Source: JACVRW01 sp963850205
GTDB taxonomy: Bacteria > Actinomycetota > Thermoleophilia > Solirubrobacterales > Thermoleophilaceae
Assembly: GCA_963850205.1 (NCBI GenBank)
Contig: CAWKKJ010000017.1
Location: 496,001 to 560,000 of the forward strand
Direction: 5' to 3'
DNA: 64,000 nucleotides
How positions within the stretch are numbered: the first letter of the stretch is position 1; each line of letters opens with the position of its first letter. Shown here piece by piece: positions 43,037 to 51,805 of this stretch. The position numbers and the translations under genes were made by a program. The notes below the pieces were generated by a model, which did no database searches, had not been told where the DNA came from, and saw only the letters and a list, made by a program, of their open reading frames with translations.

Positions 43037-43812
43037 GACCGCTCGACCAGCAGACGATCCTGGTCACCGGCTCGAGCGACGGTCTCGGCCGGTCCGTCGC
43101 GGCCGAGCTGGCCCGCTCGGGCGCGACGGTGATCGTGCACGGCCGAAATGCGGCCCGGACCGACGCTGCGGCAGAGGAGATCGGAAGCGAGCACACCAGG
43201 GTGGCCGACCTCGCCTCGCTCGCCGAGGTCCGCCGCCTGGCCGGTGAGATCGACGGGCTCGACACGCTGGTGTGCAACGCCGGCCTGATCGCGCCCGAGC
43301 GCCGCGAGAGCGCCGACGGCCTCGAGCTCACCTTCGCTGTCAACTACCTCTCGCACTTCCTGCTCACCGAGCTGCTGGTGCCACGGCTGCGCGAGCCGGC
43401 CCGGATCGTGAACGTGTCGTCGGTCGGGCAGGCGCCGCTCGACTTCGACGACGTCCAGTTCGAGCGCGGCTACGACGCCTACACCGCCTACGCCCGCAGC
43501 AAGCTGGCCCAGGTCATGTTCACGCTCGACCTGGCCGAGCGGCTCGGCGAGCGCGAGGTGACCGCGAACGCTCTCCATCCCGCCACGCTGATGGACACCA
43601 AGATGGTGCGCGAGACCTTCGGCCGCTCGAGGAGCTCCGTGGACGAGGGGACCGAGGCCGTGGTGCGGCTGGTGGCCGATCCCGAGCTGGACGGCGTGAC
43701 GGGGAATTTCTTCGAGGGCACGAGCGAGTCCAGCGCCGAGGCCCAGGCCTACGATCCCGCCGCCCGCCGGCGGCTGTGGGAGCTGAGCGAGCGCCTCACC
43801 GAGCAAGCATGA
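43033..43812 (+). CDS. Short-chain dehydrogenase/reductase
   Basis: 259 aa SDR with the nucleotide-binding loop TILVTGSSDGLGRSVA, NAG in LVCNAGLI, catalytic Ser in RIVNVSSVGQ and the YxxxK pair in YTAYARSKLAQ. It resembles the retinol-dehydrogenase/WW-oxidoreductase-like group (long FDDVQFERGYDAY insert before YxxxK). NADP preference cannot be settled. GTG start overlaps the small membrane protein; the stop overlaps the NYN gene. Confidence 0.9.
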   Translation: MRPLDQQTILVTGSSDGLGRSVAAELARSGATVIVHGRNAARTDAAAEEIGSEHTRVADLASLAEVRRLAGEIDGLDTLVCNAGLIAPERRESADGLELTFAVNYLSHFLLTELLVPRLREPARIVNVSSVGQAPLDFDDVQFERGYDAYTAYARSKLAQVMFTLDLAERLGEREVTANALHPATLMDTKMVRETFGRSRSSVDEGTEAVVRLVADPELDGVTGNFFEGTSESSAEAQAYDPAARRRLWELSERLTEQA

Positions 43813-44210
43813 GCGCCTGGATCGTCGACGGCATGAACCTGATCGGCTCGCGGCCCGACGGCTGGTGGCGGGACCGCCGCGGGGCGATGCAGGCACTGGT
43901 GGCGCAGCTGGAGCGGTTCGCGTCCGCCGCCGGCGAGCCGCTGACCGTCGTGTTCGACGGCCGGCCCTTCGACCTCGGCGGCGGCCCGTCGGAGGTCGAG
44001 GTGGCCTTCGCCTCGCGCCGGGGACGCGACGCCGCCGACGACGACATCGCCGGGCTGGTGGCGGGCGCTCAGCGGCCGACCGCGCTCACGGTGGTCACCT
44101 CCGACGCGGCGCTGGCCGCGCGGGTGCGCTCGAGCGGTGCGAGCGTGGTCGGCGCCGGGGCCTTCCGCCGTAGGCTCGACGCCGTTGCGGAGGCGGCCGG
44201 TGAGGGCTGA
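43809..44210 (+). CDS. NYN (PIN-like) domain protein, YacP-like
   Basis: 133 aa. Begins with WIVDGMNLIGSRPDGWWRDR, the characteristic first strand and Asp of the NYN/YacP fold, and contains VVFDGRPFD, FASRRGRDAADDDIAGLV and VVTSDAALAARV with acidic residues for a PIN-like metal site. Putative RNase, by family only. ATGA overlap with the SDR gene and an 11-bp overlap with the next gene. Confidence 0.82.
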   Translation: MSAWIVDGMNLIGSRPDGWWRDRRGAMQALVAQLERFASAAGEPLTVVFDGRPFDLGGGPSEVEVAFASRRGRDAADDDIAGLVAGAQRPTALTVVTSDAALAARVRSSGASVVGAGAFRRRLDAVAEAAGEG

Positions 44211-45369
44211 GCCGGCCGACCCGCGCTACGCGGTCGCCTTCCTCGACTGGCTGGCCTGCGCGGTGCGCGGCAGCGGCGAGCCCGCGGCGCGCGCCGCGGC
44301 CGCGCTCGGTGACCCGGTGCCGGCGGCCGCGACCGCCGGCCACGTGCTCGATTTCGACGACACCTACTTGCCCGGCGTCGCTCACCTGAGCGCCCCCACC
44401 GCGCCCGTGGCGCTGCTGCTCGGCGCCGAGCTGGGCCGAACAACCGGCGAGGTGCTCGCGGCCTACGCGGCCGGCTTCGAGGCGATGGGCGCGCTGGCCC
44501 GGGCCAGCCACCCCTCCCTCTACGACGCGGGCTTTCACCCCACCGCGGTGTGCGGCGGGCTGGGGGCGGCCGTGGCCGCCGCCCGGCTGCTCGGCCTCGA
44601 TCGCGCCGCCGAGGACAGCGCCAGGGCGCTCGCCCTGGTGGGCGCGGCCGGCCTGCGCGCAGCGTTCGGATCGGACGGCAAGTCGCTTCAGGTGGGCTTC
44701 GCCGCCGCCGGGGGCCTGCGCGCGGCCCGGCTGGCCGCGGCCGGGGCCCGCGTCCCGCTTGCCACCGCGGCAGCGGGCTTTGCCGAGGCCACCGGCGGGC
44801 GGCTGGCCGAGCCCGGGGAGTCCCAGCCGGCCATCGAGCGCAACTGGATCAAGGCCTGGCCCTGCTGTTTGCAGACCCATGGGGCGATCGAGGCGGCCGG
44901 GCGGGTGCGAGAGCAGCGGCCCGAGGAGGTGACGGTGACCGTCCACCCGCTCTCGCTCCAGGCCGCCGGGTACGGCCCCGACGTCGAGGACGGGCTCCAG
45001 GCCAAGTTCTCGATCCCCTACCTCACCGCCTTCACGCTGCTCCACGGCACGCCCACGCTGGCCGGCTTCGAGTCGGTGGACGACGAGGCGCGGCGGCGCG
45101 CCGCCGCGGTGGAGGTGCGCACCGACCGCTCGCTGCTCGAGTCCGAGGCCCGGCTGAGCAGGAGCGGCGCCGAGCTCGTCCGCGTCGAGGCGGCCCTCGG
45201 CTCCCCCGAGCAGCCGATGGACGCCGAGGCGCTCGGCGCCAAGGTGCGGGACCTGACCGGCGAGCGCCTCGAGGGCGTGCTCGACGAGCCCGAGCGTCCG
45301 GCGGCCGAGATTGCCGAGGCCGTGGGATGGGAACCTACGAGAGCGAATGCGCCAGCTCACCAGCCTTGA
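44200..45369 (+). CDS. MmgE/PrpD family protein
   Basis: 389 aa, somewhat short for the family (about 450). Landmarks: HVLDFDDTYLPGVAHLSAPTAPVALLLG (the HxxDFDDT region with active-site-like Asp/His), GFHPTAVCGGLGAAVAAARLLGLD, SDGKSLQVGFAAAGGLRAA and KAWPCCLQTH. The family includes 2-methylcitrate dehydratase and cis-aconitate decarboxylase; no adjacent methylcitrate-cycle genes are present, so the substrate is open. GTG start overlaps the NYN gene; the 3' end overlaps the WS/DGAT start by 23 bp. Confidence 0.82.
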   Translation: MRAEPADPRYAVAFLDWLACAVRGSGEPAARAAAALGDPVPAAATAGHVLDFDDTYLPGVAHLSAPTAPVALLLGAELGRTTGEVLAAYAAGFEAMGALARASHPSLYDAGFHPTAVCGGLGAAVAAARLLGLDRAAEDSARALALVGAAGLRAAFGSDGKSLQVGFAAAGGLRAARLAAAGARVPLATAAAGFAEATGGRLAEPGESQPAIERNWIKAWPCCLQTHGAIEAAGRVREQRPEEVTVTVHPLSLQAAGYGPDVEDGLQAKFSIPYLTAFTLLHGTPTLAGFESVDDEARRRAAAVEVRTDRSLLESEARLSRSGAELVRVEAALGSPEQPMDAEALGAKVRDLTGERLEGVLDEPERPAAEIAEAVGWEPTRANAPAHQP

Positions 45370-46867
45370 CGCCCAGTTTCTGAGCATCGAGACCTCCCGC
45401 ACCTACGGGCACGTGGGCGGGCTGGCCGTGTACGACCCGTCGACCGCGCCGGGCGGAAGCCTCGAGCTCGGCGACATCTGCCGGCTGGTGGCCGAGCGGC
45501 TGCACCTGCTTCCGGTCTTTCGCTGGCGGCTGCAGACGGTGCCGCTGGGGCTCGACCTTCCCTACTGGGTCGACGACCCGCACTTCGACCTCGACTTCCA
45601 TATCCGCGAGTCGGCGGTGCCGCCGCCCGGCGACGACGGCAAGCTTGCCGAGACCGTGGCCCGGATCTTCGCCCGGCCGCTCGACCGGGCCCGGCCGCTG
45701 TGGGAGCTGTACCTGATCCAGGGACTGCAGGACGATCGCGCCGCACTGCTCACCAAGATCCACCACTCGGTGGTGGACGGGGTGTCCGGCAACGAGATCC
45801 TCTCGGTGCTGCTCGACCCCAGCCCGGAGGGGCGCGACCTGCCGCCGCCCCCGGCAAAGCCCGCCGGCGAGCGGGTGCCCGGCGACCTGGAGATGCTCGG
45901 CCGCGGGCTCGCGGGGCTGCCCCGCCAACCGCTCCGTGCTCTGCGGGCGCTGCCCAGCACACTGCCGAACCTCACCGACCTGCCCGGTGCCAACGCCTTC
46001 CCCGGGGGCCCTGAGCTCAGCTCCGCCCTCGGCCACGCCCGCCGGGCGCTCGGCTCGGACGAGGACCCCTCGGTGCTCGAGGTGACCACCGCGCGGCCGC
46101 CGCGCACGAGCTTCAACGGGCCGATCTCCGCCCACCGCCGCTTCGCGCTCGGCTCACTCTCGCTGGACACGGTGAAGGCGATCAAGAACAGCGTGGGGGT
46201 GAGCGTGAACGACGTGGTGGTCACCCTCTGCGCCGGCGCCCTTCGCACCTGGCTCGAGGAGCGCGACGAGCTCCCGCGCGAACCCCTGGTGGCGATGGTG
46301 CCGGTGTCGGTGCGCAGCGACGAGGAGCGAGGCACCTTCGGCAACCGCATCTCCACCATGGTCGTCCCGATCCCCACCGACGAACCCGACCCGCTCGACC
46401 GCCTGCGCCGCACACACGAGCTGCTGCGCAGCGCCAAGGAGCGCCACCGCGCCCTCCCCGCCGACCTGTTGACCGACGCCACCAGCTTCATCCCGCCGGC
46501 CGTGATGGCCCTGGCCGCGCGCACCACGGTTGACGTCCTCGGCCGCACCCGCCCGCCGCTCAACCTGGTGATCTCGAACGTGCCCGGCCCGCGGGAGCCG
46601 CTGTTCTGCGCGGGGGCGCGCCTCGAAGCCCATTACCCGGTCTCGGCCATCGTCGACGGCGTGGGGCTCAACATCACGGTGCTGAGCTACCGCGACCACC
46701 TGGACTTCGGGATCATCGCCGACCGCGACCAGGTGGACGACGTCTGGTCGCTGATCGCCGGGATGGACGTGGCGCTGGCCGAGCTGGAGTCGCTGCTGAC
46801 CGATCCGACCCCAGCGGGCGAGCCTCCCGCTGGCGAGCCGTCTCCTCGTCCAGCAGGTTCCGCATGA
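45347..46867 (+). CDS. Wax ester synthase / diacylglycerol O-acyltransferase (WS/DGAT)
   Basis: 506 aa acyltransferase making storage lipids (triacylglycerols or wax esters) from acyl-CoA. The start MRQLTSLDAQFLSIE is typical, the catalytic HHSVVDG is at about residues 139-145, and PLNLVISNVPGPREPLFCAG and the VSVNDVVV region are conserved. ATG 45347 is preferred over the upstream ATG because it matches the family start and has a GAGAG just upstream. The last 20 residues (Pro/Gly/Glu-rich) overlap the 3' end of the convergent glycosylase. Confidence 0.93.
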   Translation: MRQLTSLDAQFLSIETSRTYGHVGGLAVYDPSTAPGGSLELGDICRLVAERLHLLPVFRWRLQTVPLGLDLPYWVDDPHFDLDFHIRESAVPPPGDDGKLAETVARIFARPLDRARPLWELYLIQGLQDDRAALLTKIHHSVVDGVSGNEILSVLLDPSPEGRDLPPPPAKPAGERVPGDLEMLGRGLAGLPRQPLRALRALPSTLPNLTDLPGANAFPGGPELSSALGHARRALGSDEDPSVLEVTTARPPRTSFNGPISAHRRFALGSLSLDTVKAIKNSVGVSVNDVVVTLCAGALRTWLEERDELPREPLVAMVPVSVRSDEERGTFGNRISTMVVPIPTDEPDPLDRLRRTHELLRSAKERHRALPADLLTDATSFIPPAVMALAARTTVDVLGRTRPPLNLVISNVPGPREPLFCAGARLEAHYPVSAIVDGVGLNITVLSYRDHLDFGIIADRDQVDDVWSLIAGMDVALAELESLLTDPTPAGEPPAGEPSPRPAGSA

Positions 46868-47668
46868 GGAAGGCCACCCAGGAGCGGTACGGCCGCCAGC
46901 CCTCGGCGATTCTCTCCAGCTCGGCCTCGTCCAGCTCGGCCTCCGGTCGGCCGTAGACCCGCGCGGCCGCCCGGCGCCGCGGATCAGCACCAGGCTTGCC
47001 GAGAAGGGCCCGATGCCCGGAAGCTCCTGCAGGCGCGCGAGCGCCTGCCGCGCTGGAACCGCGCGCAGGGCGACCGGATCGAGTTGACCGTCCGCGGCCG
47101 CCTCGGCGAGACGGCGCAGGCGCTCGAGCTTGACGTGCGGCAGGCCCTCCACCGGCCCGGCCGCCGCCAGCCGGTCGGGGCCGGGAAAGGCCGGGACGGT
47201 CGCGCCGTCGATCTCGAGCCCGAAGCCGAGCTCGGCCTGCAGCCGCGCCCTCAACCGGGCCGCCGCCGTCATGCGGGTGCGCTGGCTGAGCAGTGCCCAG
47301 ACCGCCGCCTCGAAGGGCGTGCCGAAGCACACCGGCCGGCGGCCGGGAAAGCGCTCCTGGAGGCGGCCGACGACTGGGTCGCGGGCGCCCAGCTCGGCGA
47401 AGCCCTCGCCGTCGACGTCCACCGACAGCAGCCGGGCCGCGTGCCGCTCGACAGCCTCGGGCGGCAGGTCGCTGACGTAGTCCACACCGAGTCGCCCGCC
47501 GTCCTGGCGAATGCTGAGCGCGCAGGGCAGGCCCGAGTCGTCGGTGAGGCCGAGCCGCAGCCGGTCTGCGGCCGGCTGGGGCGCCGCGGCGGGACCGAAG
47601 CCGCGGACGAACTCGATGCTCTGCGCCAGCGAGAAGGGGCCGCGCGGGCGGAGCCTGAACGAGGGCAC
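46713..47668 (-). pseudogene. AlkA-like DNA-3-methyladenine glycosylase, broken by an internal deletion/frameshift
   Basis: N-terminal domain and core of an AlkA-type base-excision glycosylase (AVWALLSQRTRM, then the helix-hairpin-helix LPGIGPFSASLVLIRGAG). Directly after RGAG the homology moves to another frame and resumes with AAARVYGRPEAELDEAELER and EGWRPYRSWVAFLMRN, near 46984. In homologues about 12 residues, including the conserved acidic loop after the hairpin, lie between these blocks. So a deletion of non-triplet length removed the region holding the catalytic acid. The shifted frame then runs into the WS/DGAT 3' end; the true C-terminus near 46780-46840 is uncertain. GTG start at 47668. 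Not expected to be active as read. Confidence 0.72.
46811..46833. repeat. Inverted repeat in the overlap of two convergent genes
   Basis: Perfect 8-bp arms CCAGCGGG and CCCGCTGG around a 7-nt loop, within the last codons of the WS/DGAT gene and the degenerate 3' end of the glycosylase gene. There is no T-tract. It could act as a weak bidirectional terminator but may be fortuitous. Confidence 0.4.
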
Positions 47669-47674
47669 GACCTC

Positions 47675-48997
47675 TTACACGGCCACTGCGGCCGGCTCGG
47701 CCCGCGCCGGCGGCGCCACCCGGGCCTGGACCACCACCCGGCAGCCCCGGGCCGGGACGGCGGTCACGTGGCGGGCCCGCACTCCCTCGCTCCGCTGCGA
47801 CGGCGCCCGCAGGCGGACCCGGCGCAGCACCTCTCGAAGCACCACGCGCATCTCCACCTGCGCGAACGAGGCGCCGATGCAGCGACGCACCCCGCCGCCG
47901 AACGGCAGCCAGGAGTACGACTCGGCCGAGCCCTCCAGGAAGCGCTCCGGCCGGAACTCGCCGGGGTCCGGGTAGAGGTCCTCGCGCGCATGGATGGCGG
48001 CGATAGCGGGCAGCACGAGCGTCCCGGCGGGCAGGCGGTAGCCGGCGACCTCGGTGTCGCGGGTGAGCTTGCGAGCCACGTCGGCGATCACCGGCCTGAT
48101 GCGCAGCGTCTCCTTGACCACGGCGTCGAGGTAGTCGTCGTCCTCCAGCGAGCCCGTCAGGCGGGTCAGCACGGCCGGGGTGCGCAGAAGCCGTTCGAAG
48201 GCCCAGGCGAGCGCTGTGGCGGTGGTCTCGTGGCCGGCCGTGAGGAGGGTCATAAGCTGGTCGCGCAGCTCGACATCGGTCATGGGGCTGCCGTCCTCAT
48301 GGCGGGCGCTCAGGAGGAGGGAGAGCACGTCCTCGCCCGGGCTCTCGCTGCGGCGCCGGGCGATCTCGGCGTAGATCAGCCGGTCGACGTCGGCGATCGC
48401 GCGGCGAAAGCGCGCGCCGGGTGAGAGGCCGCCGAGATCCCGCTGCATGAAGGGCAGCCAGGCCAGCGCGCTGGTGGCCGCGGCCACCCGGGGAATGGCC
48501 TCCCGGAAGCGGTCCATGTCCTCTCCCTCGCGCACGCCGAAAACGGCGCGCAGGATCACCTCGAGGGTGATGGCCTGCATGCGCGGGCGCAGCGCGAAGG
48601 TGCGCCCCACCGGCCAGAGCGCCACCTCCCGGGCGGTGGCCTCGGCCATCAGCTCGGCGTAGCGGCGCACGCTGTCGCCGTGGAAGGGCGGCAGCAGCAG
48701 CCGGCGCTGACTGAGGTGACGATCCTCGTCGAGGGTGAGCAGCGAGTGCTCACCGAGCACGTCGCCCAGCGCCAGCAGGTTGGCCTCGCCTCCGTGGAAG
48801 ATCCCCGGGTCGCCGGCGAAGACGCGCTTGACCTCGGCCGGGTCGGCCACGTACACCACGCGCCCGTAGAAGGGGAACACCGACGAGAAGACGTCGCCGT
48901 AGCGCTCGTGGCGGGACCGCATCCAGCCGTAGGGTCGAGCGGTCACCAGGGCGGCCTGGACGAGGGGCGGCATTCGCGGACCAGGAGGAAACGACAC
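47675..48997 (-). CDS. Cytochrome P450 (class with PPGP start and AGHETTA I-helix)
   Basis: 440 aa P450. Proline-rich N-terminus SFPPGPRMPP, I-helix LLTAGHETTATAL, ExxR in KETLRIRP, PERF region and heme loop FGGGVRRCIGASFA. This is the layout of fatty-acid/terpenoid-type P450s (CYP102-, CYP110- or CYP4-like). A run of sequence after the heme helix ends in an Ala/Pro-rich tail. GTG 48997 is preferred; an ATG at 49039 would overlap the divergent gene's start. It lies 6 bp after the broken glycosylase start, same strand. Confidence 0.88.
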   Translation of the reverse strand: MSFPPGPRMPPLVQAALVTARPYGWMRSRHERYGDVFSSVFPFYGRVVYVADPAEVKRVFAGDPGIFHGGEANLLALGDVLGEHSLLTLDEDRHLSQRRLLLPPFHGDSVRRYAELMAEATAREVALWPVGRTFALRPRMQAITLEVILRAVFGVREGEDMDRFREAIPRVAAATSALAWLPFMQRDLGGLSPGARFRRAIADVDRLIYAEIARRRSESPGEDVLSLLLSARHEDGSPMTDVELRDQLMTLLTAGHETTATALAWAFERLLRTPAVLTRLTGSLEDDDYLDAVVKETLRIRPVIADVARKLTRDTEVAGYRLPAGTLVLPAIAAIHAREDLYPDPGEFRPERFLEGSAESYSWLPFGGGVRRCIGASFAQVEMRVVLREVLRRVRLRAPSQRSEGVRARHVTAVPARGCRVVVQARVAPPARAEPAAVAV

Positions 48998-49026
48998 GCC
49001 CAGGTTGTACCGTCCGGAGTAGGTCC

Positions 49027-50295
49027 ATGCGCCTCTCACTCCTCACCCTCCTGCTCTTGCTGCTGCTGACGGGGAGCGCGCAGGCCCAGAATGAGATCGA
49101 CCGGGCCGCCGACGCGCTCACCCTCGACCCCGTGTACGTAGACCCCGACGCCGAGCGGCCGCTGAGCGACGACCAGGCCGAGCGCCTGCGCGAGAAGATC
49201 GCCGAGCAGGACGCCGGGCCCATCTACATCGCCGTGCTGGAGGCGCGCGCGGCGCGGGAGGCGGGCGGCGACTCGGGCGCCGCGCTGCTCGAGATCGCCC
49301 GCGCGGTCGACAAGCCCGGCACCTACGCGGGGGTGGTCGGAAGCGAGTTCGTTGCCGGCAGCGGCGGGGGCGTGCTGCCGGACGGCGTGGCCGGCGAGCT
49401 CGCCGCCGAGTCCGCCGAGGCCAAGAACGGCGGCACCACGGCCGCCCTGCTCAACGACTTCGTGAACCGCGTCGACAAGGCCGCGGCCGCCGAGGGCTCC
49501 AACGGGAGCGGCGGCGGTGACGGCGGCGGCTTCCCGGTGGTGCTCGTGGTGCTGGTGGGGGCCGGCGCCCTGCTGTTCGGGGTCAGCGCCCTGCGCCGCA
49601 GGCGGCGGGAGGCCGAGCGGCGCACCGAAGAGCTGGAGCAGGTGCGAACGGTGGCCCGCGACGACGTGGTCGCGCTCGGGGACGACATCCGCGCGCTCGA
49701 CCTGGACGTGGAGATGGCCGGCGTCGACGAGGACGCCAAGCAGCACTACAACCTGGCCGTCGAGCGCTACCAGCAGGCGTCCGAGGGCCTAGACCGTGCC
49801 ACACGGGCCGAGGACGTTGAGAGCGTCGCCTCCCATCTGGAGGAGGGGCGCTGGGCCATGGAGGTGGCCAAGGCCCGCCTCGCGGGCGAGCCCGTGCCCG
49901 AGCGGCGGCCGCCCTGCTTCTTCGACCCGCGTCACGGGCCGTCGGTGCGCGACATGGAGTGGGCCCCGCTCGACGGCGAGCCCCGCGAGGTGCCGGTCTG
50001 CGCGGCGGATGCCGCCCGGCTGGAAGACGGCGACGAGCCGCACACGCGGCAGGTCGAGGTCAACGGCGAGCGCATGCCCTACTGGAACGCCGGCCCGGCC
50101 TTCGCGCCGTGGGCCGGCGGCTTCTACGGCAGCGGCCTGCTGCCCGGGCTCTTCGTCGGATCGATGCTCGGTGGCGCCTGGATCGACGCGCCCGACGCCG
50201 GCGCCGACCAGGGCGACTTCGGCGGGGACTTCGGCGGCGGCGACTTCGGTGGAGGCTTCGGCGGCGGGGACTTCGGCGGAGGCGGGGACTTCTGA
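49027..50295 (+). CDS. Secreted/membrane-anchored protein with Gly/Phe/Asp-rich C-terminus (TPM/YgcG-like layout)
   Basis: 422 aa. A cleavable-looking signal peptide (LLTLLLLLLLTGSAQAQ) is followed by an extracytoplasmic domain (about 20-150) that fits the small alpha/beta domain of secreted TPM-like proteins, then a Gly/Ser linker, a membrane helix at about 172-190 (FPVVLVVLVGAGALLFGV) and a basic RRRRR stop. The cytoplasmic part has a coiled coil (about 195-285), a PCFFDPRHGPSV segment and a tail of FGGGDFGGG-type repeats. That tail is a hallmark of YgcG-like membrane proteins. Function unknown. Its ATG lies 30 bp from the divergent P450 start. Confidence 0.75.
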   Translation: MRLSLLTLLLLLLLTGSAQAQNEIDRAADALTLDPVYVDPDAERPLSDDQAERLREKIAEQDAGPIYIAVLEARAAREAGGDSGAALLEIARAVDKPGTYAGVVGSEFVAGSGGGVLPDGVAGELAAESAEAKNGGTTAALLNDFVNRVDKAAAAEGSNGSGGGDGGGFPVVLVVLVGAGALLFGVSALRRRRREAERRTEELEQVRTVARDDVVALGDDIRALDLDVEMAGVDEDAKQHYNLAVERYQQASEGLDRATRAEDVESVASHLEEGRWAMEVAKARLAGEPVPERRPPCFFDPRHGPSVRDMEWAPLDGEPREVPVCAADAARLEDGDEPHTRQVEVNGERMPYWNAGPAFAPWAGGFYGSGLLPGLFVGSMLGGAWIDAPDAGADQGDFGGDFGGGDFGGGFGGGDFGGGGDF

Positions 50296-50318
50296 CCAAG
50301 AACGACGAGGGAGCGGAG

Positions 50319-50456
50319 ATGGAGCACCCCGAGGACCGCGAGCCCACCGACGAGCCGGCGGAGACCGTGCCCAACGACCCGAGCGGCGAGCCTGCGGAGG
50401 GCGGCTCCGTCGAGGCCGAGGTCCCCGAGCAGCTCGAGGACCGCGGCGACGTGTAG
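50319..50456 (+). CDS. Small acidic hydrophilic protein (45 aa)
   Basis: ATG start preceded by GAGGGAGCGGAG, a strong ribosome-binding site. 45 residues, almost all polar, rich in Glu, Asp and Pro (starts MEHPEDREPTDEP). No hydrophobic core, so probably disordered. It starts 23 bp after the Gly-rich membrane protein and is likely co-transcribed. No known family recognised. Confidence 0.55.
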   Translation: MEHPEDREPTDEPAETVPNDPSGEPAEGGSVEAEVPEQLEDRGDV

Positions 50457-50469
50457 TCGCCGGGCCGGC

Positions 50470-51663
50470 CTAGCGCTCGGCCAGGAAGTCCCGGATGGCC
50501 CCGTGCGTGGCGCGGGGCGCCTCCAGCTGGGGGACGTGGCCGCAGTCGAGCTCGGTGTGGCGGGCCGCGGGCAGGACCCGCTCCACGTGCCGCATGAAGG
50601 CGATCGGCACGAGCGTGTCACGGCGGCCCCAGACGAACAGCGAGTCGGGCGCGAGCCCGGCCAGCCTGGTCCAGAAGCCGTCGTCGCCGTGCGGCTCGTC
50701 GAGGTAGATGCTGCGAGCGGCGGCGTAGAACGCGGCCCGCCCCCGCGGGGTGACAAACGAGCGCAGGAACTCGTCCAGGCCCACCTCCGCCCAGTCGTCC
50801 ATCCCGCTGGGAAGCAGCCGGCGCACCATTCCCTCCACCACGGGCCGCGGCGCGACCTGCAGCAGCCCCAGCTCGGGCCGCACCAGCCGCACCAGCGGCA
50901 GCCAGCGACGGTCGCGCAGCCAGGCCAGAGCGGGGCTCAGCAGCACCAGCCCGTCCACCCGGTCGCTCTGCCTCAGGCCGGCCTCGAGGGCCACCCTGCC
51001 GCCCATGCTGTTACCCACCAGGTGGGCCCGCTCGACACCGAGCGCGTCCAGCGCTTCGGTGGCCACCCGGGCAAACCAGGGGGCGTTGTAGGGCGCCCCG
51101 ATGGGCTTGTCCGACTCGCCGAAGCCCGGGAGGTCGAGGGCCACCACGCGGTAGGCATCCGAGAGGGCGGCCACGGTGGGGAGGAACGAGGCCTTCGTGC
51201 CGCCGAGCCCGTGCAGGCAGAGCACCGTGTCGCCTCTGCCCGCGATGACGGCGGACAGGCTGCCCCCGGTCCGTGTGTGCACGCGCTCGAAGCGCAGGCG
51301 CCCGGGCTCGGTCGAGCCGCTGGTGGCGGCCAGGAAGCCCACCCCGAGGTGCAGGTTGCGGCGGATGCGCAGCCGGCGCGCTCCGAAGGCCCCCATCCCG
51401 GCGCGGAGGTCGGTGGCCATGCGGCGCCAGGTGGCGGCGTCGGCCTCGAGGACCGCGTCCGGCCGCGAGTCCTGCTCGGCCTCCTCGAGCCGCACGCCGT
51501 GGCCGTCGATCAGCGCGTCCCAGGACTCGCCGCCGCTCAGCGCGAGGCGGATCCGGGCCCGCCCGTGGGGCAGGTCCATCACCTCCACGTCGAAGCGTTC
51601 CGCCAGGGGAGCGAGCTCTTCCGGTGGGATCCGGGTGGTGGCCCGGGTGGCGGCTGCCGGCAT
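50470..51663 (-). CDS. Alpha/beta hydrolase with an N-terminal SCP2-like domain
   Basis: 397 aa. Residues 15-110 (IRLALSGGESWDALIDGHGVRL, AVLEADAATWRRMATDLRAG as key stretches) look like a sterol-carrier-protein-2 type lipid-binding domain. Residues 125-397 form an alpha/beta hydrolase: oxyanion HGLGGTKASF, nucleophile GNSMGG (Ser219), acid in VWGRRDTLVP and His in DCGHVPQLE. The pairing suggests a hydrophobic acyl or sterol-like substrate (inference). It is divergent from the ROK gene across a 142-bp promoter region and converges with the small acidic gene. Confidence 0.82.
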   Translation of the reverse strand: MPAAATRATTRIPPEELAPLAERFDVEVMDLPHGRARIRLALSGGESWDALIDGHGVRLEEAEQDSRPDAVLEADAATWRRMATDLRAGMGAFGARRLRIRRNLHLGVGFLAATSGSTEPGRLRFERVHTRTGGSLSAVIAGRGDTVLCLHGLGGTKASFLPTVAALSDAYRVVALDLPGFGESDKPIGAPYNAPWFARVATEALDALGVERAHLVGNSMGGRVALEAGLRQSDRVDGLVLLSPALAWLRDRRWLPLVRLVRPELGLLQVAPRPVVEGMVRRLLPSGMDDWAEVGLDEFLRSFVTPRGRAAFYAAARSIYLDEPHGDDGFWTRLAGLAPDSLFVWGRRDTLVPIAFMRHVERVLPAARHTELDCGHVPQLEAPRATHGAIRDFLAER

Positions 51664-51736
51664 GCCTACACGGATATCAGGCCGCGGAGCGGGGCAGGAC
51701 GGGAGGCCGCTCTATCGTCGGGCTCTGCACATATTC

Positions 51737-51797
51737 ATCCCATCTACCGGGATATTTTCGCCGGACCCTTGACAAACTCCGCCCGAGGGGTAAGGAT
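51737..51797 (+). promoter_or_regulatory. Sigma-70-type promoter and possible operator for the ROK/CUT2 operon
   Basis: A consensus -35 TTGACA (51769-51774) is followed 16-17 bp later by TAAGGAT (51791-51797). The predicted transcript would begin within a few bases of the ROK GTG at 51806, so the message is probably leaderless. Upstream, ATCCC - 7 nt - GGGAT (about 51738-51754), in an AT-rich patch with flanking ATATT, could be an operator for the encoded ROK regulator. The rest of the 51664-51805 gap shows nothing further. Confidence 0.6.
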
Positions 51798-51805
51798 GCC
51801 CGGCC

